From Azorhizobium sp943369575 (GTDB lineage: Bacteria > Pseudomonadota > Alphaproteobacteria > Rhizobiales > Xanthobacteraceae): 48,786 nt of DNA. Under the pieces are notes generated by a model. It made no database searches, was not told where the DNA came from, and saw only the letters and a program-made list of their open reading frames with translations. This document shows, piece after piece, positions 34,790-43,741 of the stretch (positions are counted from its first letter, which is position 1; the number at the start of each line of letters is the position of its first letter). The position numbers were made by a program, and so were the translations under genes. The DNA lies in assembly GCA_943369575.1 (NCBI GenBank), contig CALRNP020000008.1:1-48786 (forward strand), written 5' to 3'.

Positions 34790-35551
34790 ATGCATCTGAA
34801 GGATATCGGTGCCATTGTGACGGGGGCCGCGTCCGGTCTCGGCGGCGCCACTGCGGCGCGCCTCGCGAAGGCTGGCGCCAGAGTGGTTCTCTTCGATCGA
34901 GACGCCGCCGCCGCCAGCGCGCATGCAAAAGCCATTGGCGGCCATGCCATCGGCGTGGACGTGACCGACGAGGCCGGTGTTTCCGCTGCCCTCGAAGAGG
35001 CGGAGAGGCAGGTTGGGACCATCCGCGTGCTGGTCAATTGCGCAGGCATCGCCCCTCCAGGCAAGGTGGTCGACCGGCACGGGGGCGTGCAACCGCTCGC
35101 CGATTTCAGACGGATCGTCGAGATCAACCTCATCGGCACCTTCAACGTCCTGTCGAAGTTCGTCGGGCGTCTCCATGCCGCGGAGTTCGTGGGTGAAGAA
35201 CGGGGCGTGATCGTCAACACCGCCTCCGTCGCCGCCTTCGAGGGACAGGTTGGCCAGGCCGCCTACGCCGCTTCCAAGAGCGCGGTGGCGGGCATGACCC
35301 TGCCGCTGGCGCGCGAGTTCGCCCAGTACGGGATCCGCGTGCTCACCATCGCGCCCGGTATCTTCCTGACCCCCATGCTGCAAAGCCTCTCGAAAGAGGT
35401 GCAGCAGTCGTTGGGGCGCCAGGTGCCGTTTCCGAGCCGTCTAGGCGATCCCAACGAATACGCTCAACTCGTCGAATCCATCATCGCCAACCCCATGCTG
35501 AACGGCGAGGTCATCCGCCTCGATGGCGCAATCCGGATGGGGCCGAAATGA
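34790..35551 (+). CDS. SDR, HSD10-like 3-hydroxyacyl-CoA dehydrogenase
   Basis: 253 residues. The cofactor motif is TGAASGLG (11-18), NCAG stands in place of NNAG (83-86), and the active site has Ser146, Tyr159 and Lys163. The C-terminal APGIFLTPML, PFPSRLGDPNEYAQLVESII and LNGEVIRLDGAIRMGPK are typical of type-II 3-hydroxyacyl-CoA dehydrogenases (HSD17B10-like). It would oxidise the 3-hydroxyacyl-CoA of the pathway with NAD. GGAGAGG precedes the start. It is the first gene of the right operon and overlaps the next by ATGA. Confidence 0.9.
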   Translation: MHLKDIGAIVTGAASGLGGATAARLAKAGARVVLFDRDAAAASAHAKAIGGHAIGVDVTDEAGVSAALEEAERQVGTIRVLVNCAGIAPPGKVVDRHGGVQPLADFRRIVEINLIGTFNVLSKFVGRLHAAEFVGEERGVIVNTASVAAFEGQVGQAAYAASKSAVAGMTLPLAREFAQYGIRVLTIAPGIFLTPMLQSLSKEVQQSLGRQVPFPSRLGDPNEYAQLVESIIANPMLNGEVIRLDGAIRMGPK

Positions 35552-36372
35552 ACTCGGCCTGCGAACCCCGCCCCGACACGCCGGCCGGCCTGCTGGATCT
35601 CGGAATCCATAACCACGTCGCGACACTGACCCTCAATCGGCCTGCCGCAGGCAATGCCATAGATCTGCCCCTTGCCCGCGCCCTGCTCGGGGCGGCGATC
35701 CGCTGCGACCAAGACCCAGGCATCCGCTGCGTCGTGCTGACCGGAAACGGCCGCCTGTTCTGTGTCGGCGGAGATGTCGGAGGCTTTGCCGCGGCGGGGG
35801 AGGCCGCCTCGCGCTATATCAGCGAGATCGCCGGCACCCTCCACATGGCGATCTCGCGGTTTTTGCGGATGCCAAAGCCGCTCGTGGTGCTGGTCAATGG
35901 GCCGGCGGCGGGAGCGGGCGCCAGCCTGGCGATCTGCGGCGACGTGGTTCTAGCAGCGCGCTCGGCTCACTTCACCGCCGCCTATGGCAGCGTGGGCCTG
36001 AGTTCGGACGGCGGGATGTCGTGGCTCCTGCCGCGCCTCGTCGGTCTCAGGAAAGCCCAAGAGTTCATCCTGACCAACCGACGCATCCATGCCGAGGAGG
36101 CCGAGAAGATCGGCCTCGTGACCCGTGCGGTGGACGATGCCGCGCTGGCCGACGAGGGTCGCGCGCAGGCGCAGCTTCTGCGCGATGCGGCAACCGGCGC
36201 CGTCGGCGCGGCGCGAGCCCTGCTCCTGGAAAGCTTCGGCTCAGCCCTGGAGCATCAGCTTGAGCGCGAGACACGCAGCATCGCCGCGGCGGCGGGCGGC
36301 GCGGAGTTCCGTGAGGGCGTTATGGCCTTTCTGGAACGCCGCAAGCCGAACTTCGAAAGGGAGGCCAATTGA
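35548..36372 (+). CDS. Enoyl-CoA hydratase/isomerase (PaaG-like)
   Basis: 274 residues, crotonase fold. The oxyanion-hole segment is GRLFCVGGDVGGF. The active-site region is NGPAAGAGASLAICGDVVLAARSAHFTAAYGSVGLSSDGGMSWLLPRLVG. The glutamate of classical hydratases is replaced (AGAGASLA), while the Asp of GLSSDGG is kept. This is the pattern of PaaG-type isomerases and related enoyl-CoA isomerases, not of standard hydratases. It could move a double bond in the acyl-CoA or hydrate it. It is translationally coupled to the SDR (ATGA) and to the thiolase. Confidence 0.9.
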   Translation: MNSACEPRPDTPAGLLDLGIHNHVATLTLNRPAAGNAIDLPLARALLGAAIRCDQDPGIRCVVLTGNGRLFCVGGDVGGFAAAGEAASRYISEIAGTLHMAISRFLRMPKPLVVLVNGPAAGAGASLAICGDVVLAARSAHFTAAYGSVGLSSDGGMSWLLPRLVGLRKAQEFILTNRRIHAEEAEKIGLVTRAVDDAALADEGRAQAQLLRDAATGAVGAARALLLESFGSALEHQLERETRSIAAAAGGAEFREGVMAFLERRKPNFEREAN

Positions 36373-37625
36373 TGGGCGAGGTCCATGTCGTTCCCCCCGC
36401 TTCGGGCGCGATGCCCGGATGGGAGACACAGATGCGACGCAACGTCGTGATCGCGGCGGGCGTGCGCACGGCAATCGGCACGTTCGGCGGCGCGCTCGCG
36501 GGACACGCACCGACGGACCTCGGCGCCGCGGTCGTGGCGGAAGCGCTCAGGCGCGCAGGGATCGCGCCTGAAGAAGTCGGACATGTTGTATTCGGCAACG
36601 TCATCATCACCGAATCGCGCGATGCCTATCTTGCGCGCACTGCGGCCATCGGCGGGGGCATCCCGAAGGAGGTGCCGGCCATGACGCTGAACCGCCTGTG
36701 CGGCAGCGGCGTGCAGGCCATCATCTCCGCGGCCCAATCGATCATGCTGGGTGACACGGATGTAGCTATCGCTGGTGGCGCGGAATGCATGAGCCGTGCG
36801 CCACATCTGCTCAGCACGGCGCGGTTCGGCCAGAGGATGGGGAACGTTGCAGCCACCGACCACCTCACCGGCATCCTCACCGACCCATTCGGCAACGGCA
36901 TCATGGGCATCACCGCGGAGAACGTCGCCGACCGCTATCAGATCAGTCGCGCGGACCAGGACGCCTTCGCCCTGGAAAGCCAGCGGCGGGCGGCCGCAGC
37001 CATCGACGCCGGGCGCTTCCGCGGCCAGATCCTCCCCGTCGAGGTGCGCCGGGGCAGGGAGACCATCCTTTTCGATACGGACGAGCATCCCAAGCGCGAC
37101 ACGACCCGCGAGGGTCTCGCGACTCTTCGGCCGGCGTTCAGGAAGGACGGCACCGTAACGGCGGGCAATTCCTCCGGCGTCAACGACGCTGCGGCGGCCC
37201 TCGTGCTGGTGGAGGAGGAGAAGGCGCGGCACGACGGCCTGCCCATCCTGGCACGGATCGTGGGATACGCGCACGCCGGTGTCGATCCCTCCGAGATGGG
37301 CATCGGCCCGGTGCCCGCAGTGCGCGCTCTTCTCGACCGTACAAGGCTCGCGGCCGCGGATTTCGACGTGATCGAATCCAACGAAGCCTTCGCCGCCCAG
37401 GCCTGCGCGGTGTCGCGCACGCTCGGCTTCGATCCGGCGAAGGTGAATCCCAATGGCGGCGCCGTGGCGCTCGGCCATCCGGTCGGGGCGACCGGCGCAA
37501 TCCTCGCGGTCAAGGCACTGTACGAGCTTCAGCGAACCGGCGGCAGGCGGGCGCTCGTCACCCTGTGCATCGGCGGCGGCCAGGGCATCGCCCTGGCCCT
37601 GGAGCGCCTCCGTACAGAAGGGTAA
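36372..37625 (+). CDS. Acetyl-CoA C-acyltransferase (thiolase)
   Basis: 417 residues from ATG 36372, or 397 from ATG 36432 (MRRNVVIAAGVRTAIG). Both have a good ribosome site: GGGAGG seven bases before the first, GGGAGA before the second. The catalytic residues are Cys110 (TLNRLCGSGVQ), His369 (GGAVALGHPVGATG) and Cys399 (LCIGGGQG). It cleaves a 3-ketoacyl-CoA with CoA, releasing acetyl-CoA or propionyl-CoA. The first start overlaps the hydratase stop (TGATG-type), so the operon is tightly coupled. Confidence 0.93.
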   Translation: MGEVHVVPPASGAMPGWETQMRRNVVIAAGVRTAIGTFGGALAGHAPTDLGAAVVAEALRRAGIAPEEVGHVVFGNVIITESRDAYLARTAAIGGGIPKEVPAMTLNRLCGSGVQAIISAAQSIMLGDTDVAIAGGAECMSRAPHLLSTARFGQRMGNVAATDHLTGILTDPFGNGIMGITAENVADRYQISRADQDAFALESQRRAAAAIDAGRFRGQILPVEVRRGRETILFDTDEHPKRDTTREGLATLRPAFRKDGTVTAGNSSGVNDAAAALVLVEEEKARHDGLPILARIVGYAHAGVDPSEMGIGPVPAVRALLDRTRLAAADFDVIESNEAFAAQACAVSRTLGFDPAKVNPNGGAVALGHPVGATGAILAVKALYELQRTGGRRALVTLCIGGGQGIALALERLRTEG

Positions 37626-37743
37626 CGCGGGGCTGCAGGCCAGGATTCGACAAGGCTGTCCTGCGCGCCCTTCCAGAATCGGCCGGCCTCCGATTGAGAG
37701 CCCGGCCGGTCCCAATTGAAAAGAACATCAGGGAGGCAGTTCC

Positions 37744-39339
37744 ATGCCATACGAAGCGGAGACTGGTGCCGGAGAGGCCGCCCGTGCTCGGCGCAACACG
37801 ATTTCGGACGCCTTGAGGCGAGCCGCGCGGCGCCACGGGCAGCGAGTCGCCCTTGCCTTCGAAGACCGGAGTTGGTCGTTCCTCGCGCTCGACCGGGCGG
37901 TCGACAAGGTCGCGTGCGGCCTCATCGATGCCGGCCTGCGCGGCGGGGACAGGCTCGGCGCCTTCGGGCGTAATTCGGACGCCTATTTCATCCTCTGGCT
38001 CGCCTGCGCCCGCGCCGGCCTGATCCATGTGCCCATCAACTATGCTCTGACCGGGCGCGAGCTGACCTACATCCTGACCCAGTCGGGCGCCCGCACGGTC
38101 ATGCTCGATCCGAAACTGCGACCGTCGCTCGACGCCGTGCTCGAACCTGGGTTAACGCTGGAGGTTGGTACGCTGTTCGGTGGGCAGGGGCTGGATGTGC
38201 TGAGCCTTGCCACCGGCACGGCCGACGTCGCGCCGGTGGAGCTACCCATCGACGACACGGACGTGGTGCAGTTGCTCTACACGTCCGGCACCACGTCGGC
38301 CCCGAAGGGCGCGATGATGACCCATCGCGCCCTGCTCTCCGAATATATGAGCTGCATCGTCGCCCTGGATTGCGTCCCGCAGGACACCGCGCTTGCCGCT
38401 CTGCCGCTCTACCACACGGCGCAAATGCATTGTTTCACCATGCCCCAGATGCTGGCGGGCGTATCGACTCTGCTGATCGAGAGCCCGGCCCCCGAGCAAT
38501 GCCTGCGGCTGATCGAGGAACACCGCGTTTCCTCCTTCTTCGCGCCGCCGACGGTCTGGATCAGCCTGCTGCGCCATCCCGATTTCGAGCGTCGCGACCT
38601 GACCTGCCTGCGCAAGCTCTATTACGGCGCCTCGATCATGCCGGTGCCGATCCTTGAGGACCTGCGCCGGCGCCTGCCGCTGGCCCAGCCCTACAATTGC
38701 TATGGGCAGAGCGAGATCGCGCCGCTGGCGACGGTGCTGCGCCCAGAAGATCATGCGGCGCGCCCTGCTTCCGCCGGGCGTCCGATATTCAACGTGGAGA
38801 CGCGGATCGTCGACGCAGAGATGCGCGACGTGCCTCTCGGCGAGCGTGGCGAGATCGTGCACCGCTCGCCCCAGCTGATGGTGGGCTACTGGAACAAGCC
38901 GGAGGAGACCCGCGAGGCCTTCGAAGGCGGATGGTTCCACTCGGGCGACGTCGGAATCATGGATGAGGAAGGCTTCATCACCATCGTCGATCGCCTCAAG
39001 GACGTCATCAAGACCGGCGGCGTCCTCGTGGCGAGCCGCGAAGTGGAGGAGGTGCTGTTCACGCACCCCGCCGTTTCCGAGGTCGCCGTCATCGCGCTGC
39101 CGGACCCCAAATGGATCGAGGCGGTGACCGCAGTCGTGGTGCTTCGGCCCGGATACGATGCGGACCGCGAGGGCCTTATCGCCCACTGCCGGGAGTACCT
39201 CGCCCCCTACAAGGTGCCGAAGAGCGTCATTTTCCGCGCCGACCTTCCCCGCAACACCGCGGGGAAGTTGCTGAAGCGCGAGCTGCGCGCCGAATACGTC
39301 GATCTGGCCCCCGCGCACGCGGCGGGCACGGAGGCCTGA
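37744..39339 (+). CDS. AMP-binding acyl-CoA synthetase
   Basis: 531 residues, ANL superfamily. The P-loop is LLYTSGTTSAPKGAMMTH (about 177-194). The A5-type motif is NCYGQSEIAPL, the A7/A8 region is WFHSGDVGIMDEEGFITIVDRLKDVIKTGG, and the catalytic lysine is in LPRNTAGKLLKREL. It would activate a carboxylic acid to its CoA ester as the first step of the pathway. GGGAGG lies eight bases before the ATG. A 118-base gap separates it from the thiolase. Chain-length preference cannot be told by eye. Confidence 0.92.
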   Translation: MPYEAETGAGEAARARRNTISDALRRAARRHGQRVALAFEDRSWSFLALDRAVDKVACGLIDAGLRGGDRLGAFGRNSDAYFILWLACARAGLIHVPINYALTGRELTYILTQSGARTVMLDPKLRPSLDAVLEPGLTLEVGTLFGGQGLDVLSLATGTADVAPVELPIDDTDVVQLLYTSGTTSAPKGAMMTHRALLSEYMSCIVALDCVPQDTALAALPLYHTAQMHCFTMPQMLAGVSTLLIESPAPEQCLRLIEEHRVSSFFAPPTVWISLLRHPDFERRDLTCLRKLYYGASIMPVPILEDLRRRLPLAQPYNCYGQSEIAPLATVLRPEDHAARPASAGRPIFNVETRIVDAEMRDVPLGERGEIVHRSPQLMVGYWNKPEETREAFEGGWFHSGDVGIMDEEGFITIVDRLKDVIKTGGVLVASREVEEVLFTHPAVSEVAVIALPDPKWIEAVTAVVVLRPGYDADREGLIAHCREYLAPYKVPKSVIFRADLPRNTAGKLLKRELRAEYVDLAPAHAAGTEA

Positions 39340-39386
39340 CACGTAGGACAAGAAACAAAATCATAAAAAAACAGAGGGAGGAAAAG

Positions 39387-40589
39387 ATGAATCTGAAGAT
39401 CATTCTGGCGGCTGCACTTGGAACAGTTTGGGCCGGTGCAGTGCAGGCCGAGATCAATGTCAAGATCGGCGTGCTCAACGATCAGTCTGGAGGATATGCC
39501 GATATTGCCGGCCCGGGTTCCGTCATTGCCGCGCGCATGGCGGTGGAGGACTTCAAGGCCAAGGAAAAGGGCATCAACGCGACCGTCGTTGCCGGCGATC
39601 ACCAGAACAAGCCGGACGTCGGATCGGGCATCGCGCGGAAATGGTATGACAATGAGGATGTCGACGTCATCGTGGACGTCCCGACATCCTCCGTCGCCCT
39701 CGCGGTCAACCAGATCACGAAGGACAAGAACAAGATCTTTCTCGTCTCGGGCGCCGGCACGTCGGATCTGACCGGCAAGGCCTGCTCGCCGAACACGATC
39801 CACTGGAGCTTCGACACCTATGCGCTGAGCCGCAGCACGGGCGGAGCGATGGTGAAGGCAGGCGGCGACACCTGGTTCTTCCTCACGTCGGACTATGCCT
39901 TCGGCCATGCGCTGGAGCGCGACGCCGAGGCCTTTGTCGTCGCGGCGGGCGGAAAGGTCGTCGGGAAGGTCCGCCATCCGTTCCCCGCGCAGGACTTTTC
40001 CTCCTTCCTGATCCAGGCCCAGGGGTCGAAGGCCAAGGTCATCGGTCTGGCCAACGCCGGCAGCGACACCATCAACTCGCTCAAACAGGCCAAGGAGTTC
40101 GGCATTGTGCAGGGCGGCCAGAAACTGGCGGGGCTGCTCGTGTTCTCCAGCGACGTGCAGTCAGTCGGGCTTGATGTCGCGCAGGGCCTCGTGCTGACGG
40201 AACCCTATTTCTCCGATCTCAACGATCACACCCGCGATTTCGCCAAGCGCTTCGGCGAGAAATTCCAGGGCAAGGTGCCGACATCCGTGCAAGCTGGGAC
40301 CTATTCCGCCGTGCTGCATTATCTGAAGGCGGTCGCCGCGGCGCAATCCAAGGAAGCCGGCACTGTCCTCGCCAAGATGAAGGCGTTGCCGACCAATGAC
40401 CCGGTCTTCGGTCCGGGGTCTATCCGTCCGGACGGGCGCAAGCTGCACTCGATGTACCTCCTTGAAGTCAAATCACCTGCAGAAGCGAAGAATAAGAACG
40501 ACATTTACAAGCTGATTGCGACTATTCCGGCAGACGATGCCTTCCGGCCGATGTCGGAAGGAGGGTGCCCATACGTCTCAAAGAACTGA
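39387..40589 (+). CDS. Branched-chain-type (HAAT) ABC transporter substrate-binding protein
   Basis: 400 residues with a signal peptide (LKIILAAALGTVWAGAVQA) and a Peripla_BP_6 fold: KIGVLNDQSGGYADIAGPGS, FFLTSDYAFGHALERDAEAF, VRHPFPAQDFSSFLIQAQGS. It resembles the protein at 33200 along its length, including the C-terminal IRPDGRKLHSMYLLEVKSPAE and the final EGGCP. The two are probably paralogues with related ligands. GAGGGAGG precedes the start. It is the last gene of the right operon and has no permease or ATPase nearby. Confidence 0.92.
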   Translation: MNLKIILAAALGTVWAGAVQAEINVKIGVLNDQSGGYADIAGPGSVIAARMAVEDFKAKEKGINATVVAGDHQNKPDVGSGIARKWYDNEDVDVIVDVPTSSVALAVNQITKDKNKIFLVSGAGTSDLTGKACSPNTIHWSFDTYALSRSTGGAMVKAGGDTWFFLTSDYAFGHALERDAEAFVVAAGGKVVGKVRHPFPAQDFSSFLIQAQGSKAKVIGLANAGSDTINSLKQAKEFGIVQGGQKLAGLLVFSSDVQSVGLDVAQGLVLTEPYFSDLNDHTRDFAKRFGEKFQGKVPTSVQAGTYSAVLHYLKAVAAAQSKEAGTVLAKMKALPTNDPVFGPGSIRPDGRKLHSMYLLEVKSPAEAKNKNDIYKLIATIPADDAFRPMSEGGCPYVSKN

Positions 40590-40904
40590 TCTTCCCATCT
40601 GGAGCAGATCCTATGCGCTTGTGACGTTGCCCCCCAAATTCGATCCTGCGGCGAGTTTGCTCCGGCGGTGGGGTGAAGCGCTCCCCAATTCTAGCGCTGG
40701 AACATTCCGGGGTTAGGGCTCATTCCAGCGGGGATGCCGGAGAGCCATTCATGGCGCGATCGGCGGCTTATTGCCGATCGCGCTGTGCCAAAGAACCTGG
40801 TCTGTCCGGCTATCGTCACCCGCCCAGCTGCAGCGATACCAGAGGCCTACTAGCGTTCCAGCGCTTGCCAGGATGCGCCGGCACCTACGCATATGAGCAA
40901 ATGC
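40590..40904. other. Intergenic stretch at the right edge of the accessory block
   Basis: About 315 bases without a credible gene. It contains a perfect 10-pair stem CGCGATCGGC/GCCGATCGCG (40755-40764 and 40773-40782, 8-base loop, no T-run). It also has inverted copies of AGCGCTGGAAC (40693-40703) and GTTCCAGCGCT (40855-40865), with a third partial copy TTCCAGCG at 40733-40740. Confidence 0.5.
40693..40865. repeat. 11-base inverted repeats bracketing a hairpin
   Basis: AGCGCTGGAAC at 40693-40703 and its exact complement at 40855-40865 enclose the 10-pair hairpin at 40755-40782. The arrangement could be the remains of a small non-autonomous element, but I see no target-site duplication. Confidence 0.4.
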
Positions 40905-41339
40905 TCAACGATCGATGCGTGTGGAGAGAATGACAGAGGTCATGGTGCGCTCCACGCCCTCCAGCTGCCCGATCTGGTCGATCAATACATCCAGCTGCTT
41001 CACCGATGGCGCGACAACCACCGCGATCAGGTCGAACGACCCGCTGACCGAATGCAGGGTCCGCACCTCGCTGATGGCGCGCAGCTCAGCCTCCACCCGC
41101 GGCGCCAGCTTCGGCAAAGCGGTGATCAGCACATGGGCCTTCACCAGTCCCTGCTCATAGACCTCCGCCAGACGCACGCTATAGCCGGCGATGATGCCGC
41201 GCCGCTCCAGCCGCTCAATGCGGCTTTGCACCGTCGTGCGGGAGAGCTTGAGCTTGCGCGCCAGCTCGGAAGTGGCGGTTCGGCCATTCTCGCGCAGCAG
41301 GGCGAGCAGCTTCCGGTCTGTGGCATCTATCGGCAACAT
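40905..41339 (-). CDS. Lrp/AsnC-family transcriptional regulator
   Basis: 144 residues. The N-terminal helix-turn-helix is IDATDRKLLALLRENGRTATSELARKL, then LSRTTVQSRIERLERRGIIAGYSV. The C-terminal RAM/ligand domain is VKAHVLITALPKLAPRVEAELRAI, then VSGSFDLIAVVVAPSVKQLDVLID. This family senses amino acids. It is divergent from the lysine-dehydrogenase-like gene across 153 bases, so control of the amino-acid cluster is likely. A clear operator could not be picked out. Confidence 0.92.
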   Translation of the reverse strand: MLPIDATDRKLLALLRENGRTATSELARKLKLSRTTVQSRIERLERRGIIAGYSVRLAEVYEQGLVKAHVLITALPKLAPRVEAELRAISEVRTLHSVSGSFDLIAVVVAPSVKQLDVLIDQIGQLEGVERTMTSVILSTRIDR

Positions 41340-41492
41340 GCCGAAAAGCTACGGCGAACTGCCTTTATGCGCAATTTATATCGTCAGGCCGGCCCTTCTT
41401 TCCGCTGAGCATGCGCGCCAGGATGACCCATCGCCGAAGTGTCCCAAGAGATCGGGACCGCTCGGTCCCATTCCCTCTCAGAGGATCCTCCC

Positions 41493-42635
41493 ATGACCCA
41501 TTCCTCCCATCGCATTGCCGTCCTCGGTGCCGGCCAGATCGGCGCGGTCATCGCCGCCATGCTCGCCGAGCAGGGACATGCGGTGACGCTGGCCGATGCC
41601 TCGGCTGCGGCTCTGGCCCAGGCCGCCGGCGGCTTCACCACCGCGCCACTCGATGTGGCGAACCTGGATGCCTTGCGCACGTTCCTGCGTGACAAGGATC
41701 TGGTGGTGAGCGCCTGCCCTTATTTCCTCAATAAGGGCATCGCCCAAGCCGCGGTGGACACCGGCACCCACTATTTCGATTTGACTGAGGATGTGGAGAC
41801 CACGGCCTTCATCAAGACCCTGGGCGCGCAAGCGCAGGTGGCCCTTGTGCCGCAATGTGGGCTGGCGCCGGGCTTCATCTGCATCCTCGGCGCCGACATG
41901 GCGGATCGGTTCGAGCGGGTGAAATCCATCAAGATGCGGGTCGGTGCCCTGCCGCTCTATCCCACCAACGCCTTAAGCTACAATGTCACCTGGTCGGTGG
42001 ACGGGCTGATCAATGAATATTGCAACCCCTGCGAGATGGTGTTCGAAGGCAGGCCGATCCTGGTGCCGGCGCTGGAGGGGCTGGAAGGGGTGATGATCGA
42101 CGGTGTCGCCTATGAGGCGTTCAACACCTCGGGCGGCCTTGGCACGCTGACCGAGACATTGGCCGGCAAGGTCACCGACCTCAGCTACAAGACCCTGCGC
42201 TATCCCGGTCATGCGGAAATCATGAAGCTGCTGTTGCGCGGCCTCGAACTGGCGGATGATCGCGACACCCTGCGCAAGATCCTCAATCGCGCCGCGCCCT
42301 TCACCCGCAAGGATGTGGTGGTGATCTTCGTCACTGGTGTCGGCGAGCGCAACGGCCGCCTGGAGGAAGAAAGCACGGTGCTGCGCTATTACGGCTCGCC
42401 GGAGATGAGCGCGATCCAGCTCACTACCGCCGCGGGCTGCGTCGCCATGGTGGAACTGTTCCTGGCCGGGAAACTGCCTGTGAAGGGATTCGTGCGCCAA
42501 GAGGATGCGAAGCTGGCGGACGTGCTCGCCACCACCGCCGGCCAGCGCCTTGTGGCGGCCGCGCCTGGCAGCCAAGGCTTCGGTTCCGACCCAAAAACCA
42601 TAGCCAACGATATGATCCTGCGAAAAGCTGGATAA
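41493..42635 (+). CDS. Lysine-6-dehydrogenase-like protein (saccharopine dehydrogenase family)
   Basis: 380 residues. An N-terminal Rossmann motif IAVLGAGQIGAVIAAMLAEQGH is followed by HYFDLTEDVET, VALVPQCGLAPGF and MRVGALPLYPTNALSYNVTWSVDGLINEYCNPCE. These stretches recall bacterial L-lysine 6-dehydrogenases, which deaminate the epsilon-amino group to give allysine/piperideine-6-carboxylate. Other saccharopine-dehydrogenase-fold enzymes share the fold, so the amino-acid substrate is inferred. The start ATG 41493 follows AGAGGA. It is the first gene of the amino-acid cluster. Confidence 0.8.
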   Translation: MTHSSHRIAVLGAGQIGAVIAAMLAEQGHAVTLADASAAALAQAAGGFTTAPLDVANLDALRTFLRDKDLVVSACPYFLNKGIAQAAVDTGTHYFDLTEDVETTAFIKTLGAQAQVALVPQCGLAPGFICILGADMADRFERVKSIKMRVGALPLYPTNALSYNVTWSVDGLINEYCNPCEMVFEGRPILVPALEGLEGVMIDGVAYEAFNTSGGLGTLTETLAGKVTDLSYKTLRYPGHAEIMKLLLRGLELADDRDTLRKILNRAAPFTRKDVVVIFVTGVGERNGRLEEESTVLRYYGSPEMSAIQLTTAAGCVAMVELFLAGKLPVKGFVRQEDAKLADVLATTAGQRLVAAAPGSQGFGSDPKTIANDMILRKAG

Positions 42636-42718
42636 ACACCCGCCAAGAGGTGCTATCCCATTTGACAACGGCAGCGAAAAACGCTCCGAAAGATATAAAA
42701 CCGGCAGAGAGGGGTACC

Positions 42719-43579
42719 ATGATCTCGCGTAGAAACCTGGCAGGCTTGATTGGTAGTGGCTCGCTCATGGCGGCGGCGATGGGAGGTCTCATCAGCACAG
42801 CGGCAGCCCAGGGCGCCCCTGCGTCAGCAGACGAGACCACCTTCGACCGCATTCGCCGCACCAAGAAACTGCGCATCGGCGCGGTTGCCGGTGCGGCACC
42901 TTACTATCACAAGGATCTCGCCACCGGACAGTGGCGCGGTTTCTATATCGATATTTCCAAGGCCCTGGCGGAAGAGCTCGAGGCGCAACTGGAGATCACC
43001 GAGACCACCTGGGGCAACTCGGTGCTCGATCTCCAGGCCAACAAGATTGACATCTTCTTCGGCCTGAATCCCACGCCCAAGCGCGCGCTGGTGGTGGACT
43101 TCTCCGTTCCCGTATTCAGCAATGCCTTCACCTTGCTCACCAAGAAGGACTTCAAGCCGAAGACCTGGGCCGAGCTGAACAACCCGGACATCAAGATCTC
43201 GGTGGATGTGGGCTCCTCCCACGATCAGGTGGTCAGCCGCCTGTGTCCGAAGGCGCAGATCGTGCGCCTGAAGAACACCGACGAGGCCACCATGGCCCTC
43301 ATGTCCGGCCGGGTGGATGCCCAATGCATCATCCTGATGCTGGCGCTGACGGTGCTGAAGAAGAACCCCAGCGTCGGCCAGTTGCTGGTGCCGACCCCGG
43401 TGTTCTCCACCACCTCCAATGCCGGCTTCCGCCGCGAGAATGACAAGACCTGGCGGGATTTCGTCAATACCTGGATCGACTACAACAAGGGCCTCGGCTT
43501 CATCCGCTCCACCATCATCACCAACATGGAGTTGGTGGGGGTGAGCGAAGCGGACATGCCTCCCGGCATCTCGCTCTGA
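42719..43579 (+). CDS. Polar amino-acid ABC transporter substrate-binding protein
   Basis: 286 residues, SBP_bac_3 family. The N-terminus has a Tat-like signal (MISRRNLAGLIGSGSLMAAA). The ligand-binding segments are KKLRIGAVAGAAPYYHKDLATGQWRGF, DISKALAEELEAQLEIT, NKIDIFFGLNPTPKRALVVDFS and FRRENDKTWRDFVNTWID. Such proteins bind basic or polar amino acids. AGAGAGGGG lies just before the start. A 162-base gap separates it from the permease, with no gene in between. Confidence 0.9.
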   Translation: MISRRNLAGLIGSGSLMAAAMGGLISTAAAQGAPASADETTFDRIRRTKKLRIGAVAGAAPYYHKDLATGQWRGFYIDISKALAEELEAQLEITETTWGNSVLDLQANKIDIFFGLNPTPKRALVVDFSVPVFSNAFTLLTKKDFKPKTWAELNNPDIKISVDVGSSHDQVVSRLCPKAQIVRLKNTDEATMALMSGRVDAQCIILMLALTVLKKNPSVGQLLVPTPVFSTTSNAGFRRENDKTWRDFVNTWIDYNKGLGFIRSTIITNMELVGVSEADMPPGISL

Positions 43580-43741
43580 GCGTGCGGGCGCCGGATCGCG
43601 ACCCGGCGCCCGCCCTTCCTCCCGCGCGGTGCGGCGGCATTGCTCTTGCGAAACCTCCGCCACGGCGCGATACGGCACCCCTGCCAGAGGCGGCCTCCCT
43701 GCATGCCGCGCGAGGGCCTTCCAGCCGATTGAGGACGAGGC

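Noticed and set aside
40755..40782. Perfect hairpin as an intrinsic terminator of the right acyl-CoA operon.
   Set aside because: No T-run follows on either strand, and it lies over 160 bases after the stop. It is listed as a repeat or structure instead.
42662..42699. TTGACA and TATAAA before the polar amino-acid binding protein as a sigma-70 promoter.
   Set aside because: The spacer is 26 bases, far outside the usual 16-18.
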